64,000 nucleotides of DNA, from positions 1-64,000 of the forward strand of contig NZ_VOXD01000012.1 in assembly GCF_008014675.1 (NCBI RefSeq), given 5' to 3'. The position numbers and the translations under genes are program-made. The DNA comes from Neolewinella aurantiaca. Lineage in GTDB: Bacteria; Bacteroidota; Bacteroidia; Chitinophagales; Saprospiraceae. The notes below the pieces were generated by a model. It ran no database searches. It was given only the letters and a program-made list of their open reading frames with translations, and had not been told where the DNA came from. Below, in pieces: positions 42,271 through 50,292 of the stretch (its first letter is position 1; each line of letters begins with the position of its first letter).

Positions 42271-42283
42271 TTAAAGGGGCAAT

Positions 42284-42301
42284 GTAGCGAATTTTCGCTA
42301 C
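42284..42301. promoter_or_regulatory. 18-bp palindrome upstream of the fadH-like gene
   Basis: GTAGCGAA-TT-TTCGCTAC is a perfect palindrome 23 bp upstream of the start codon, between an outer-membrane protein gene and the fadH-like gene. It may be an operator for the latter or a terminator stem for the former; no T-run follows. Confidence 0.45.
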
Positions 42302-42354
42302 TTCTTGGTTATCCGCGAGTGTAGCCCGTGCAGGATATTCGGGCTGATGCTATT

Positions 42355-43047
42355 TTACTTGTTACCAAACCAATATCCCATACGTAGCCCCAGAGCCAAC
42401 TCTCCCCTGAACTTACCACCGTGTTGTTTCAGTTCACAGCATCCCCACTCATTGGGTTGTTCCCGGGGAGGGCCAGGATTTTCGATATCCGAGAAACGGT
42501 AATGGCGGTAGGCTAATCCGCCGCCCAGATATGCATCCAACATCACACGGTGGAAAACAATCATTTGCCAACCAATTTTAGCGATACCGGAAACCCTTAC
42601 CCTTCGCTCTAAGGCCTCACCAGCCCAGAAAGAGTTTTGTTCCTCGTCTACCAGGTTTCCGCTGTGTGATTCATGTTTTATGGTTACCGGCACCTCAAAG
42701 CCAAGATAAATCAGATCCTCGCTCCATTTCGTTTGGTACCGAAGCTCGGGCCGGAAGCCCAGAAACCGGTAGTCCGGATCAGAATCACCATCAAATACCA
42801 CCCGTAACTTATCCGTTCCGTATTCCAGATCGAGCAGGTAACTGAAACGTTTGTTTTTGTACTGCCCTCCGAGTCGAATGCGGGATGGGTTGTTTAACAA
42901 GCTGAAGGGCATCAGGTGGACGCTGCCCCCAGATGCCTCCGGCGAAAGAACTCTGGCGTGAGAAAGCAAGGTTGCATCATTCTGCCAATTTTGCCCGCTT
43001 ACAACAGCACTAAGCAAAAATATAAGTTGGAATAATAAATGCTTCAT
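42355..43047 (-). CDS. Outer-membrane beta-barrel protein, paralog 1
   Basis: The 230-residue product has a signal peptide (MKHLLFQLIFLLSAVVSGQ) and alternating strands ending GLRMGYWFGNK. The same layout (Leu-rich start, SIHVMP/SVHLMP motif, GIRPEIRF/GFRPELRY, GYWFG end) is found in the protein at 44,434-45,135, so the two are paralogs. They surround a TerB-like gene on the other strand. Function is unknown; porin-like or enzyme barrel are both possible. Confidence 0.7.
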   Translation of the reverse strand: MKHLLFQLIFLLSAVVSGQNWQNDATLLSHARVLSPEASGGSVHLMPFSLLNNPSRIRLGGQYKNKRFSYLLDLEYGTDKLRVVFDGDSDPDYRFLGFRPELRYQTKWSEDLIYLGFEVPVTIKHESHSGNLVDEEQNSFWAGEALERRVRVSGIAKIGWQMIVFHRVMLDAYLGGGLAYRHYRFSDIENPGPPREQPNEWGCCELKQHGGKFRGELALGLRMGYWFGNK

Positions 43048-43187
43048 GAACGTAAGTTAAGAACCTCGATTCTGAATTCAAAAAACCAGCTCAAACCAGC
43101 ACCCCATAAGCCACTGAACTTCGACATAGCGATGGATTGCACAAAAAGAGCAGAGCATCGTTCGGCTTTCTTAAGAAAGCACGCCCG

Positions 43188-43205
43188 GCACCTGCGGCCG
43201 CGCCC
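43188..43205 (-). repeat. Family A repeat copy
   Basis: GCACCTGCGGCCGCGCCC on the plus strand, in the divergent spacer (43,048-43,308) between paralog 1 and the TerB-like gene. An AAGAAAGC/GCTTTCTT hairpin (43,167-43,180) lies next to it. Confidence 0.8.
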
Positions 43206-43308
43206 AAACCCGCCCGACGATGAATACCATTCTCTCCAAACGGAGTAGCAGCATGCAACCCGTAGCCAGGCATAAAACGTTACAGTTCAAGCACTCACAC
43301 CCGCCCCC

Positions 43309-44403
43309 ATGCCTATATTCAGCACCTATAATAAAAAATACGCCACCGGTTTCGATAAGATCATCAACCGGCAGCCGCGTGAAAACGCCCTCTACGAAAT
43401 AAGCACGCTTCTTACCCGGTACGAATCGAACATCCTGCAGGTTCCACTTGAGGAAATTGAAGCCATCGCACGGAAACACCGGATCGACCTTGCAAAAGAT
43501 TTTCTAACCTTTCGCAAAGACATCTTCCGGGAATACCTGAGGTTTTGCCTGAAAGACTACTACCTGGATTGGAACGAAAAAGAAGAGTTGCGGCACCTGG
43601 CCGGGATGCTGTACCTCAGTAATCACGACATCAGCAATGTATTGACCAGCGAACGCAAACGGCTCTTCAAGAAGAAAACCAGGCATGCTGCAAAGGATGG
43701 TATAATAACCGAGAGAGAAAAGGCCCAGCTGGCCCGGCTCCGGCATCTACTGGAACTCGATCACGGCATTGCCAAGCGGATAAAACACGAGGTTTATACT
43801 CAGCGCTATCAGGCCGCAGTTCGATCGGCAAATGCCGACGAGCGCGTGACCGATGAGGAAATGAAAATCCTCGAGTTCATTGCGGGAAGCATGGGGTTGA
43901 AGCGGCCACACCTGGATACCGCCACTTACCGAATGTTCAACCGCTACCGGACCTACTGGCTGATTGAAAACGGACGACTCCCGAAGTACCACCCCGGCAT
44001 CATCCTCAACCACGGAGAACTGGCACACTTCCGGGGAGCAATAAAGTGGCTGGAGCGCAAGTTGGAGAAGTACACCCACGAACCGCGGGGCTATTCTCAT
44101 CGTATCCGTTACGCCCACGCGTATGTCTTCAATCACGGACAACTGGAGCCGGCACATATTCCTGAACACGAATATGAGTTCGTAGAATCAGGTGAGGTGT
44201 ACATAACAAACCAACGCCTCATTTTTACCGGCCATTCCTGCAACCGGGAGGTCAGACTCAGAGACATCCTGAACGTTTTCCCTTATTCAAACGGCGTTGA
44301 CGTGCAACGTAAAGACGGGCGCAGCCCGTTCTTACAGTTTGATGAGGATGTAGACCTTTTCTCCATGACGCTCAACCGGGTTTTGATGAACGTGAACCAT
44401 TGA
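43309..44403 (+). CDS. TerB-like/PH-domain protein
   Basis: The 364-residue protein has no signal peptide. The N-terminal 220 residues are helical with acidic repeats (DEKEELRHLAGMLYLSNHDI and DERVTDEEMKILEFIAGSMGL) that resemble TerB-type tellurite-resistance helical bundles. The last ~90 residues (EYEFVESGEVYITNQRLIFTGHS...RLRDILNVFPYSNGVDVQRKDG) look like a PH/GRAM-type membrane-binding domain. It is probably a cytosolic membrane-associated scaffold; its role is unknown. The flanking barrel genes are on the opposite strand. Confidence 0.65.
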   Translation: MPIFSTYNKKYATGFDKIINRQPRENALYEISTLLTRYESNILQVPLEEIEAIARKHRIDLAKDFLTFRKDIFREYLRFCLKDYYLDWNEKEELRHLAGMLYLSNHDISNVLTSERKRLFKKKTRHAAKDGIITEREKAQLARLRHLLELDHGIAKRIKHEVYTQRYQAAVRSANADERVTDEEMKILEFIAGSMGLKRPHLDTATYRMFNRYRTYWLIENGRLPKYHPGIILNHGELAHFRGAIKWLERKLEKYTHEPRGYSHRIRYAHAYVFNHGQLEPAHIPEHEYEFVESGEVYITNQRLIFTGHSCNREVRLRDILNVFPYSNGVDVQRKDGRSPFLQFDEDVDLFSMTLNRVLMNVNH

Positions 44404-44433
44404 AGATTTCGTCCCGCCGCGGGCGAGCGGCGT

Positions 44434-45135
44434 TTATTTGCGCCCGAACCAATACCCCATTCTTACTCCGGCCGCCAATTCGGGAACGTAGCGGGTGCCT
44501 TCGTCATAAAGGTCATCAGAAAAGAGCTGATCGACGTGAAGGAATTCCTCGGGCGCAGTGGTTGTGCGGGCGGCGTCGGAATAAGTGACGTTGCGTTTGG
44601 CTCCGCCAAACCCGAAATAGACATCCAGCATCATCCGTTCCCAGGCGATGTGGCGGATACCAAACTTCGCGATCACGCTTACCCGGAACCGGTCCTGCAG
44701 GGCATCTTCCACCCTCAGGCGCCGCCCATCGGCGGCGTCGAAGTCTCCGTCTTTGCGGCGGCGAACCTCCGTGACCGGCACCTCGATACCGACGTAAAAG
44801 GGCGTGAAGGTAGGAATGGGATCAAACCTGATTTCGGGGCGAATCCCGATGAAGTTATAATCTGTGTTATTGGGCATCCCGATCAGCCCCTGGGTAAAAT
44901 CGGAGCCGTGCTCCACATCAATGAGGAAGCCGAAGCGTGAGGGCTTGTACTCGATCCCCGCCCGGAGGCGGGGTAAAAAATTAACGACACTGGCCGGCAT
45001 CACGTGAATGCTCAGGCCACGCTGCACGATGTGCGTTTCTTCGGGAGTCGAGAAGTTGAGCGGAGAGTCATCCTGCTGAGCAAAGAGAGAGTGTGAAATG
45101 CAGAGGGCAAGGGCGGTTAGTAAACTCAGTTTCAT
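44434..45135 (-). CDS. Outer-membrane beta-barrel protein, paralog 2
   Basis: The 233-residue product has a signal peptide (MKLSLLTALALCISHSLFAQ) and the same motifs as paralog 1 at 42,355-43,047: SIHVMPAS, FIGIRPEIRF, PFYVGIEVPVTE and a GVRMGYWFGRK end. It should form an outer-membrane barrel. The pair probably arose by duplication; the gene on the opposite strand lies between them. No specific function can be given. Confidence 0.7.
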   Translation of the reverse strand: MKLSLLTALALCISHSLFAQQDDSPLNFSTPEETHIVQRGLSIHVMPASVVNFLPRLRAGIEYKPSRFGFLIDVEHGSDFTQGLIGMPNNTDYNFIGIRPEIRFDPIPTFTPFYVGIEVPVTEVRRRKDGDFDAADGRRLRVEDALQDRFRVSVIAKFGIRHIAWERMMLDVYFGFGGAKRNVTYSDAARTTTAPEEFLHVDQLFSDDLYDEGTRYVPELAAGVRMGYWFGRK

Positions 45136-45211
45136 GGAGGTAAGGTTAACAACGGGTTTCCCTCACACAACGTAGCCCTGCTCCGTTTCGCTGCCCGCAA
45201 GGGAACCCAGT

Positions 45212-45231
45212 TTGCACCTGCGTGTGCGCCC
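45212..45231 (-). repeat. Variant family A repeat copy
   Basis: TTGCACCTGCGTGTGCGCCC differs from the consensus by one change (CCG to TGTG). It lies in the 137-bp spacer 45,136-45,272. Confidence 0.65.
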
Positions 45232-45272
45232 GCATATGCTTTTCGATCAGCGTCTGAAAGTACCCGTCTTCT

Positions 45273-46487
45273 TCACTTGCCGGTGCCAAGATAGACCCTC
45301 ATGCGGCCGGTATCGGAGTTGTAACTGCCGTACATGGCGAGCTCGGCGTCTCCGTCGACGGTGATGTAACCACTTCCGCTTCCCGGGACCTCCTGCTCCA
45401 CGTATTGCCTCCGCACATTACCGCGTTGATCGCGGACGTTGCGGTAACCATAATAGGTAGAAGACGAAATCACCCGGTAAGCATACTTCCCCGGAGGGAG
45501 CTCCAACTCGAGGTCTTGTCTGTTACGGCCATTCTTGTGCAGGCGAATGACGAACTCCTGGTCGGCGATCTCGAGCCTGATCGTTTCAGCTTTTTGCCCT
45601 TCCCCCAGTTCATTGCTGATCAGCAACGAATGGCTACGGGCTACCACCGGCGTAACGACCGGTGCTGGCGAAGACGTGCTGGTACTTTCGACGACACGGC
45701 GGCCGGGGTAAAGTTTAGCGATGTACTGCTTATCGATCGTTGAAAGATTGTTGTTCATCCCTACCTCGTAGCGACCGTTGGTAAGTCTTGCGTCTACGGG
45801 GTAATGCATAATCGAGGCAGGATCCGGCTCGGAGTACTGGGTAACGTTCCGGTTAGCGGTAGCGATGACATTGTTGTAGGTGGTGTTGCGGTCCCAGCCC
45901 TGGGTATTGAGATAGTGGCTGTACACGGCGGCTTCGTCCCACGGAATTCCGCCAGCAGGATTTTGGTGCTCGTGCAGCAAGCCCAGAGCGTGCCCGAACT
46001 CGTGCAGTACGGTACGTTTGACCTCGTAATCAGGTGTCAGATCAGTAAGCCAGCCGAAATTCATGCTGGGTTTTTGCTGATCGGCCCGGGCGGAGGAGTT
46101 TCCGACCATCGACCACGACGAACCGTTTTGGGTGAAAGAGATTCGGATATCGGCAGGTCCCGAGCGTACTACCTCGAACTTCAGGTTGCCGTAGCGGGTC
46201 CACTCCGCTGCGTACTGCATAACCCGGTTTCTCAGCGCGGCACTGCCGTCGAAGAACTTCACGGTGATGGTGCTTCCGCTGACCCACGAATTTCCGTAGG
46301 TCTGGCCTGGCTTGTAACTCACGGCCTTCTGGACCACGCCGGGCAGATTGCCGTATTCCTGAACGGCCGGCTGCTCAGCAGCCGGTATGACCGTACAGGT
46401 ATGAATGGTCTGGCCACTGGCCATCGTACTGAAAATGGAGAGCATCAGCAATATGCCAAAACGGAAAAAAACGGCGTGGGTTTGCAT
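45273..46487 (-). CDS. Secreted astacin-like metalloprotease
   Basis: The 404-residue product has a signal peptide (cleavage near MASGQ) and the zinc motif HEFGHALGLLHEH (162-174) with Met-turn SIMHYP (225-230), which places it in the metzincin/astacin group of zinc endopeptidases. A C-terminal ~150 residues (from YPGRRVVES) are beta-rich and Tyr-rich, possibly a binding module. A disulfide Cys31 may pair after export. It probably degrades extracellular protein. Monocistronic. Confidence 0.88.
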   Translation of the reverse strand: MQTHAVFFRFGILLMLSIFSTMASGQTIHTCTVIPAAEQPAVQEYGNLPGVVQKAVSYKPGQTYGNSWVSGSTITVKFFDGSAALRNRVMQYAAEWTRYGNLKFEVVRSGPADIRISFTQNGSSWSMVGNSSARADQQKPSMNFGWLTDLTPDYEVKRTVLHEFGHALGLLHEHQNPAGGIPWDEAAVYSHYLNTQGWDRNTTYNNVIATANRNVTQYSEPDPASIMHYPVDARLTNGRYEVGMNNNLSTIDKQYIAKLYPGRRVVESTSTSSPAPVVTPVVARSHSLLISNELGEGQKAETIRLEIADQEFVIRLHKNGRNRQDLELELPPGKYAYRVISSSTYYGYRNVRDQRGNVRRQYVEQEVPGSGSGYITVDGDAELAMYGSYNSDTGRMRVYLGTGK

Positions 46488-46925
46488 AATAAATCGGTTT
46501 GAAAGAGCTGAATTGGGTTATCGTAGAAGAATCAACTACATAAGGGATGAGTCTATAAAGTTGAAACGGACCGTTTTCATCTGTGCTTCAGAAAACTTTA
46601 ACCGGATTGAATCGGATTTTAACCTTCGTTCTCCCCTTCGGGCGCAAACCAGATTGTCGCTCCCCATTAAGAAAGGTTGATTGTTCCGACACCAAACGAG
46701 GACTGCGCCTGGCAGCAAGAGGAACTACTTCCTGACCTCTTTTATTGCCGGTGCCTCCTACCCTACTCAGCCTATTCGGGCCTCGATGGTCTCTTCCGGA
46801 ATCCGGAGTGCAGGCTTTCTTCAGCCTCTCTTGCTTCACGACTATTTAGCGGCCTGTCCGTCTAACCTCAAAACTATCTTTCCCCTACTCCGTTTACCAA
46901 TCGCAATCAGTAAAGCTTATCAAAT
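46488..46925. other. 438-bp intergenic region without a recognisable gene
   Basis: This stretch separates the protease (minus) from the AAA+ ATPase (plus), so it should carry two divergent promoters. Short reading frames here have no protein-like features and no clear TAnnTTTG box could be picked out. Confidence 0.5.
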
Positions 46926-48404
46926 ATGACCCAGGCCAGAACCCTCGGCGAACTTCGCGCCACCGGCTATAAATCCCGCTCCGTAAAACAGGAACTCCGT
47001 GAGAACCTGATCAAGAAACTAAAAGCCAAGGAAGAAGTATTTCCCGGCATTATTGGTTTCGACGATACCGTACTGCCCGATATCCAGCGGGCGGTTTTGA
47101 GCCGCCACAGTATTCTCCTACTCGGTTTGCGTGGCCAGGCAAAGACCCGGATCGCCCGCTTACTCGTTAACCTTCTTGACGAGTATATGCCCGTGGTATC
47201 CGGCTCAGAGTTGAACGATGACCCCCTGGCGCCCATCAGCCGCTATTCTATTGACCTCATCGCCGAGAAGGGTGACGACACCCCTATCGACTGGGTCCAC
47301 CGCGACGATCGCTACGTTGAAAAACTGGCTACACCCGATGTATCCGTTGCCGACCTCATCGGAGACGTAGACCCCATCAAAGCAGCGACCCTGAAACTGA
47401 CCTACGCCGATGAACGCGTGATTCACTTTGGTCTCGTTCCCCGCGCCCACCGCGGGCTCTTCGTTATCAACGAACTGCCCGATCTACAGGCCCGCATCCA
47501 GGTTTCGCTCTTCAACATCCTGCAGGAAGGAGACATCCAGATCAGGGGCTTCAAGCTTCGTTTACCACTCGACATTCAGTTCCTGTTTACGGCGAACCCC
47601 GAAGACTACACCAACCGTGGTAGTATCATCACTCCCCTGAAAGACCGGATTCAGAGTCAGATTCTGACCCACTATCCCAAAACCATCGAGACCGCAAAAG
47701 CGATTACTAAGCAGGAAGCCGATCTGGTGGAAAGTCAATCGGATATGGTTGAAGTAGATGACCTGCTCAACACCATGCTCGAACAGCTTGCCTTCGCAGC
47801 CCGCGAGAGTGAGTACATCGACGAAAAGTCAGGTGTGTCCGCCCGTCTGAGTATCACTGCGCTGGAAAACCTGATCTCTACGGCCGAGCGCCGCAGCCTG
47901 ATCAACGGCGATAAGAAAACTGCCGCCCGCATCACCGATTTCTGGGGCGTTGTGCCCGCCATCACCGGTAAGGTCGAGCTAGTCTATGAAGGCGAACAGG
48001 AAGGTGCCTACGGCGTGGCGATGAAGTTGCTCAGCCAAAGCATCAAAACTTCGTTCCTCGAACACTTCCCTAACCCCGACGATGTAGAGGCCAGCGGCAA
48101 GTCTGATTCTGATCCCTACGGTATCATCCGGGCTTATTTCAGCGGCGGCAACGTGGTTGAGCTGCTCAACGATGCCTCCAACAAAGATTACCACGATACG
48201 CTCGACGGAGTGGCTGGTCTTCGCCAGATCGTGACCTCTACTTTCCACGACCGGAAACTGGGCAAAGAAGAAACCTACCTGTACATGGAACTCGTATTGC
48301 AGGGCCTGGCCGAAATGGAGGTACTGAACAAGGAAACGATGCAGAACAGCCTCAGCTTCCGGGATATTCTGGCGGATATGTTTGGTGAGGGAGATTTGTA
48401 TTAG
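46926..48404 (+). CDS. ChlI/MoxR-type AAA+ ATPase
   Basis: The 492-residue cytosolic protein is a magnesium-chelatase-subunit-I-like AAA+ ATPase. It has the Walker A variant GLRGQAKT (67-74), Walker B LFVINE (178-183, Asn in place of the usual Asp), sensor-1 FTANPEDYTN and Arg-finger region PLKDRIQS. Such ATPases usually act with a von Willebrand factor A partner to load metal or remodel complexes. No VWA gene follows within the window, so the partner may be elsewhere. The C-terminal 180 residues are helical. Confidence 0.88.
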   Translation: MTQARTLGELRATGYKSRSVKQELRENLIKKLKAKEEVFPGIIGFDDTVLPDIQRAVLSRHSILLLGLRGQAKTRIARLLVNLLDEYMPVVSGSELNDDPLAPISRYSIDLIAEKGDDTPIDWVHRDDRYVEKLATPDVSVADLIGDVDPIKAATLKLTYADERVIHFGLVPRAHRGLFVINELPDLQARIQVSLFNILQEGDIQIRGFKLRLPLDIQFLFTANPEDYTNRGSIITPLKDRIQSQILTHYPKTIETAKAITKQEADLVESQSDMVEVDDLLNTMLEQLAFAARESEYIDEKSGVSARLSITALENLISTAERRSLINGDKKTAARITDFWGVVPAITGKVELVYEGEQEGAYGVAMKLLSQSIKTSFLEHFPNPDDVEASGKSDSDPYGIIRAYFSGGNVVELLNDASNKDYHDTLDGVAGLRQIVTSTFHDRKLGKEETYLYMELVLQGLAEMEVLNKETMQNSLSFRDILADMFGEGDLY

Positions 48405-48484
48405 AGCTGTTCGGCATGATGATCAGGCAGTTGGATAAAAGTTCCATAATCCAGAGGATACCGCCAAAACAAAAGAATGGAATT

Positions 48485-48534
48485 TATACCGGAACCAAAG
48501 TGATAAAGTCCCAAACCACTTTGGTTCCGGTATA
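48485..48534. repeat. Perfect 18-bp-arm hairpin downstream of the ATPase gene
   Basis: TATACCGGAACCAAAGTG (48,485-48,502) pairs exactly with CACTTTGGTTCCGGTATA (48,517-48,534) around a 14-bp loop. No T-run follows, so it is a strong hairpin rather than a textbook intrinsic terminator. The sequence is unlike the other repeat families here. Confidence 0.75.
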
Positions 48535-48721
48535 GCGTCCCGGCATCTTAATCGATTGAATAAGAAACGATAGCGTTTCATTCCTCCGATGGCATGTTTA
48601 ATATATATACGTTTCGCTGCGGATGGATTGACAACTGATGGCCATAGTAGTTTTTTGGTGTAAAAAAACTATCTTTAACAATCAATCGATTAGGCACAAA
48701 TGACTCTAATCAAGAAAAAAT

Positions 48722-48889
48722 ATGTATATCATGTTAGCATATCTTCGTTCTCTGTCAAGTCAGGAAAAAGTTATTATTACCACATGTATAGTAATAGGCC
48801 TCGGCTTCCTTCTATTCTTCTCCATAATCCAACCAATGATACTGGCAAGACACCTATCTCCCGAAGAAATGGTTAACCAGTATTACTGA
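48722..48889 (+). CDS. Small single-helix membrane protein
   Basis: A 55-codon frame starts at the ATG at 48,722 after an A-rich leader (AAGAAAAAAT). It encodes a short N-terminus (MYIMLAYLRSLSSQEK), one strong membrane helix (~17-41, TTCIVIGLGFLLFFSII) and a charged tail (ARHLSPEEMVNQYY). It lies in an otherwise gene-free 793-bp spacer (48,405-49,197), is followed by a stem-loop and is in AT-rich DNA. It could be a chance frame, but the helix with charged ends is typical of small bacterial membrane proteins. Confidence 0.5.
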   Translation: MYIMLAYLRSLSSQEKVIITTCIVIGLGFLLFFSIIQPMILARHLSPEEMVNQYY

Positions 48890-48935
48890 ATAGTTCTTTT
48901 TCAACCCTTTAATAATCAAGGTTTGGACATTTTAG

Positions 48936-48963
48936 CCTTCAGTATTTTTATTAATACTGAAGG
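48936..48963. terminator. Stem-loop after the small membrane-protein frame
   Basis: CCTTCAGTATT pairs with AATACTGAAGG around TTTATT; both stems are AT-rich and there is no long T-run, so strength as a terminator is uncertain. It lies 47 bp after the 55-codon frame. Confidence 0.5.
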
Positions 48964-49135
48964 CTCCTCTGTTGTATAGGTCAGCAGATAAAGCAAACTC
49001 TTTCAAGTACCGCCAAGATTGCATCATTAATTTTTTTCGCCAGCTACCGGTATTCTGGGCGCAAGTATCAGTTTCAACTTTATTAGGGCTGACAATAGGA
49101 AACAACTCAAAAGTTCGCTCTCTTCTTCGCTGAGG

Positions 49136-49143
49136 TACTTTTG
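49136..49143 (+). promoter_or_regulatory. Possible -7 box of the lactonase gene
   Basis: TACTTTTG fits TAnnTTTG and lies 54 bp before the lactonase ATG at 49,198. A second near-match (TACTTTCG) lies at about 49,161. Confidence 0.35.
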
Positions 49144-49197
49144 CTAATCCTCGTTGTATTACTTTCGCGTAGAACCGCAAAGTAAAACAACCTCAAC

Positions 49198-50244
49198 ATG
49201 CTAATAATCGGTGGCTACACTGAAAGAATGGACGAAGACACCCCGGGCAAAGCCCGGGGTATTTCTGTTTACGACTTCTTCCCGTCTGAAGGCCGCATTC
49301 AGTTCCTTGGCTTCACTCCGGCGAAGAACCCCAGCTACGTAATTACGGACCGGAAACGGAGCGTTGTGTACGCAGCGCTCGAGAACGATCAGGGCGAAGG
49401 TGCTGGCGTAAGCGCCCATAAAGTCAACCGCAGCAAGCAGGGCAAAGTCTGGTTTGACGACCTCGGCAAGGTCGACCTGCCCGGAGACGGGCCGTGCCAC
49501 CTCAGTTTTGCGAAAAACACCGTCCTCGTTTCAAGCTACGGGAGTGGGCACCTCCACGTTATCCGGCGCGAGGAAGACGGAAGCCTCGGTGAAATCATCC
49601 AGACGATTGCGCTTTCCTCCGAGGACACCGACCGCGGCCCGCACGCGCACTGCACGGCTTACCACGAAGCGCGCGAGCAGGTTTTCCTCTGCGATAAGGG
49701 CGACGACAAATTGAAGGTATTTGACCGTGCTGAAGACGGAACCCTAACGGAACGCCCCGAGCTGGCGCTTGATTTTCAGGAGCACCAAGGCCCCCGCCAC
49801 ATCACCTTACACCCCGACGGTCAGCTTGCCGTTGTCAACGCCGAACTCATTGGTCACGTCCACCTGATCGACTTGAGCGGAGAGAAGCCCCTGCGGGCTA
49901 ATCGGATGAACTACCTGCCCGAACGGGTGCTCGACGAAGCTTCCGGCGCAGCCATTCGGCTTAGTACAAATGGCAAAATGATTTATACCAGCGACCGTAC
50001 CTACAGCGTGGTGACCGCTTTACGGATCGACGAAAAAGCAAAGAAAATAGTGCTGCGTGACACCTACCCGAGTGGTGGAGAGAGCCCGCGCGACCTCAAC
50101 CTCTCCCCCTCCGGAGAGTGGCTGCTAACGGCCAACACCGCCGATCATACCGTAGGTGTTTTCCGGGTAGATCCCCGGGGGGCACTCACCCATTACCACA
50201 CGTTCAAGAAGGTCCCCAGCCCTACTTGCTTTGCCTGGTTGTAA
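49198..50244 (+). CDS. Seven-bladed beta-propeller lactonase (6-phosphogluconolactonase type)
   Basis: The 348-residue cytoplasmic protein has repeated beta-propeller blades, including PAKNPSYVITDRKRSVVYAALE, DDRGPHAHCTAYHE-like and QGPRHITLHPDGQLAVV motifs, matching the lactonase family of YbhE (Pgl). It likely hydrolyses 6-phosphogluconolactone or a related lactone in carbohydrate metabolism. No signal peptide is seen. The following MBL-fold gene starts 48 bp downstream on the same strand and may be co-transcribed. Confidence 0.85.
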   Translation: MLIIGGYTERMDEDTPGKARGISVYDFFPSEGRIQFLGFTPAKNPSYVITDRKRSVVYAALENDQGEGAGVSAHKVNRSKQGKVWFDDLGKVDLPGDGPCHLSFAKNTVLVSSYGSGHLHVIRREEDGSLGEIIQTIALSSEDTDRGPHAHCTAYHEAREQVFLCDKGDDKLKVFDRAEDGTLTERPELALDFQEHQGPRHITLHPDGQLAVVNAELIGHVHLIDLSGEKPLRANRMNYLPERVLDEASGAAIRLSTNGKMIYTSDRTYSVVTALRIDEKAKKIVLRDTYPSGGESPRDLNLSPSGEWLLTANTADHTVGVFRVDPRGALTHYHTFKKVPSPTCFAWL

Positions 50245-50292
50245 GCCCGTCTGCTGCAAAAATTTCACGTAAAGTTCCATCCCGCATAAGCC

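Noticed and set aside
48932-49180. Minus-strand 82-codon frame upstream of the lactonase
   Set aside because: Basic, low-complexity composition, overlaps the promoter region and a stem-loop; no domain.
48405-49197. tRNA or other stable RNA gene in the long spacer
   Set aside because: Only simple hairpins were found; no cloverleaf or TTC-type T-loop could be recognised.
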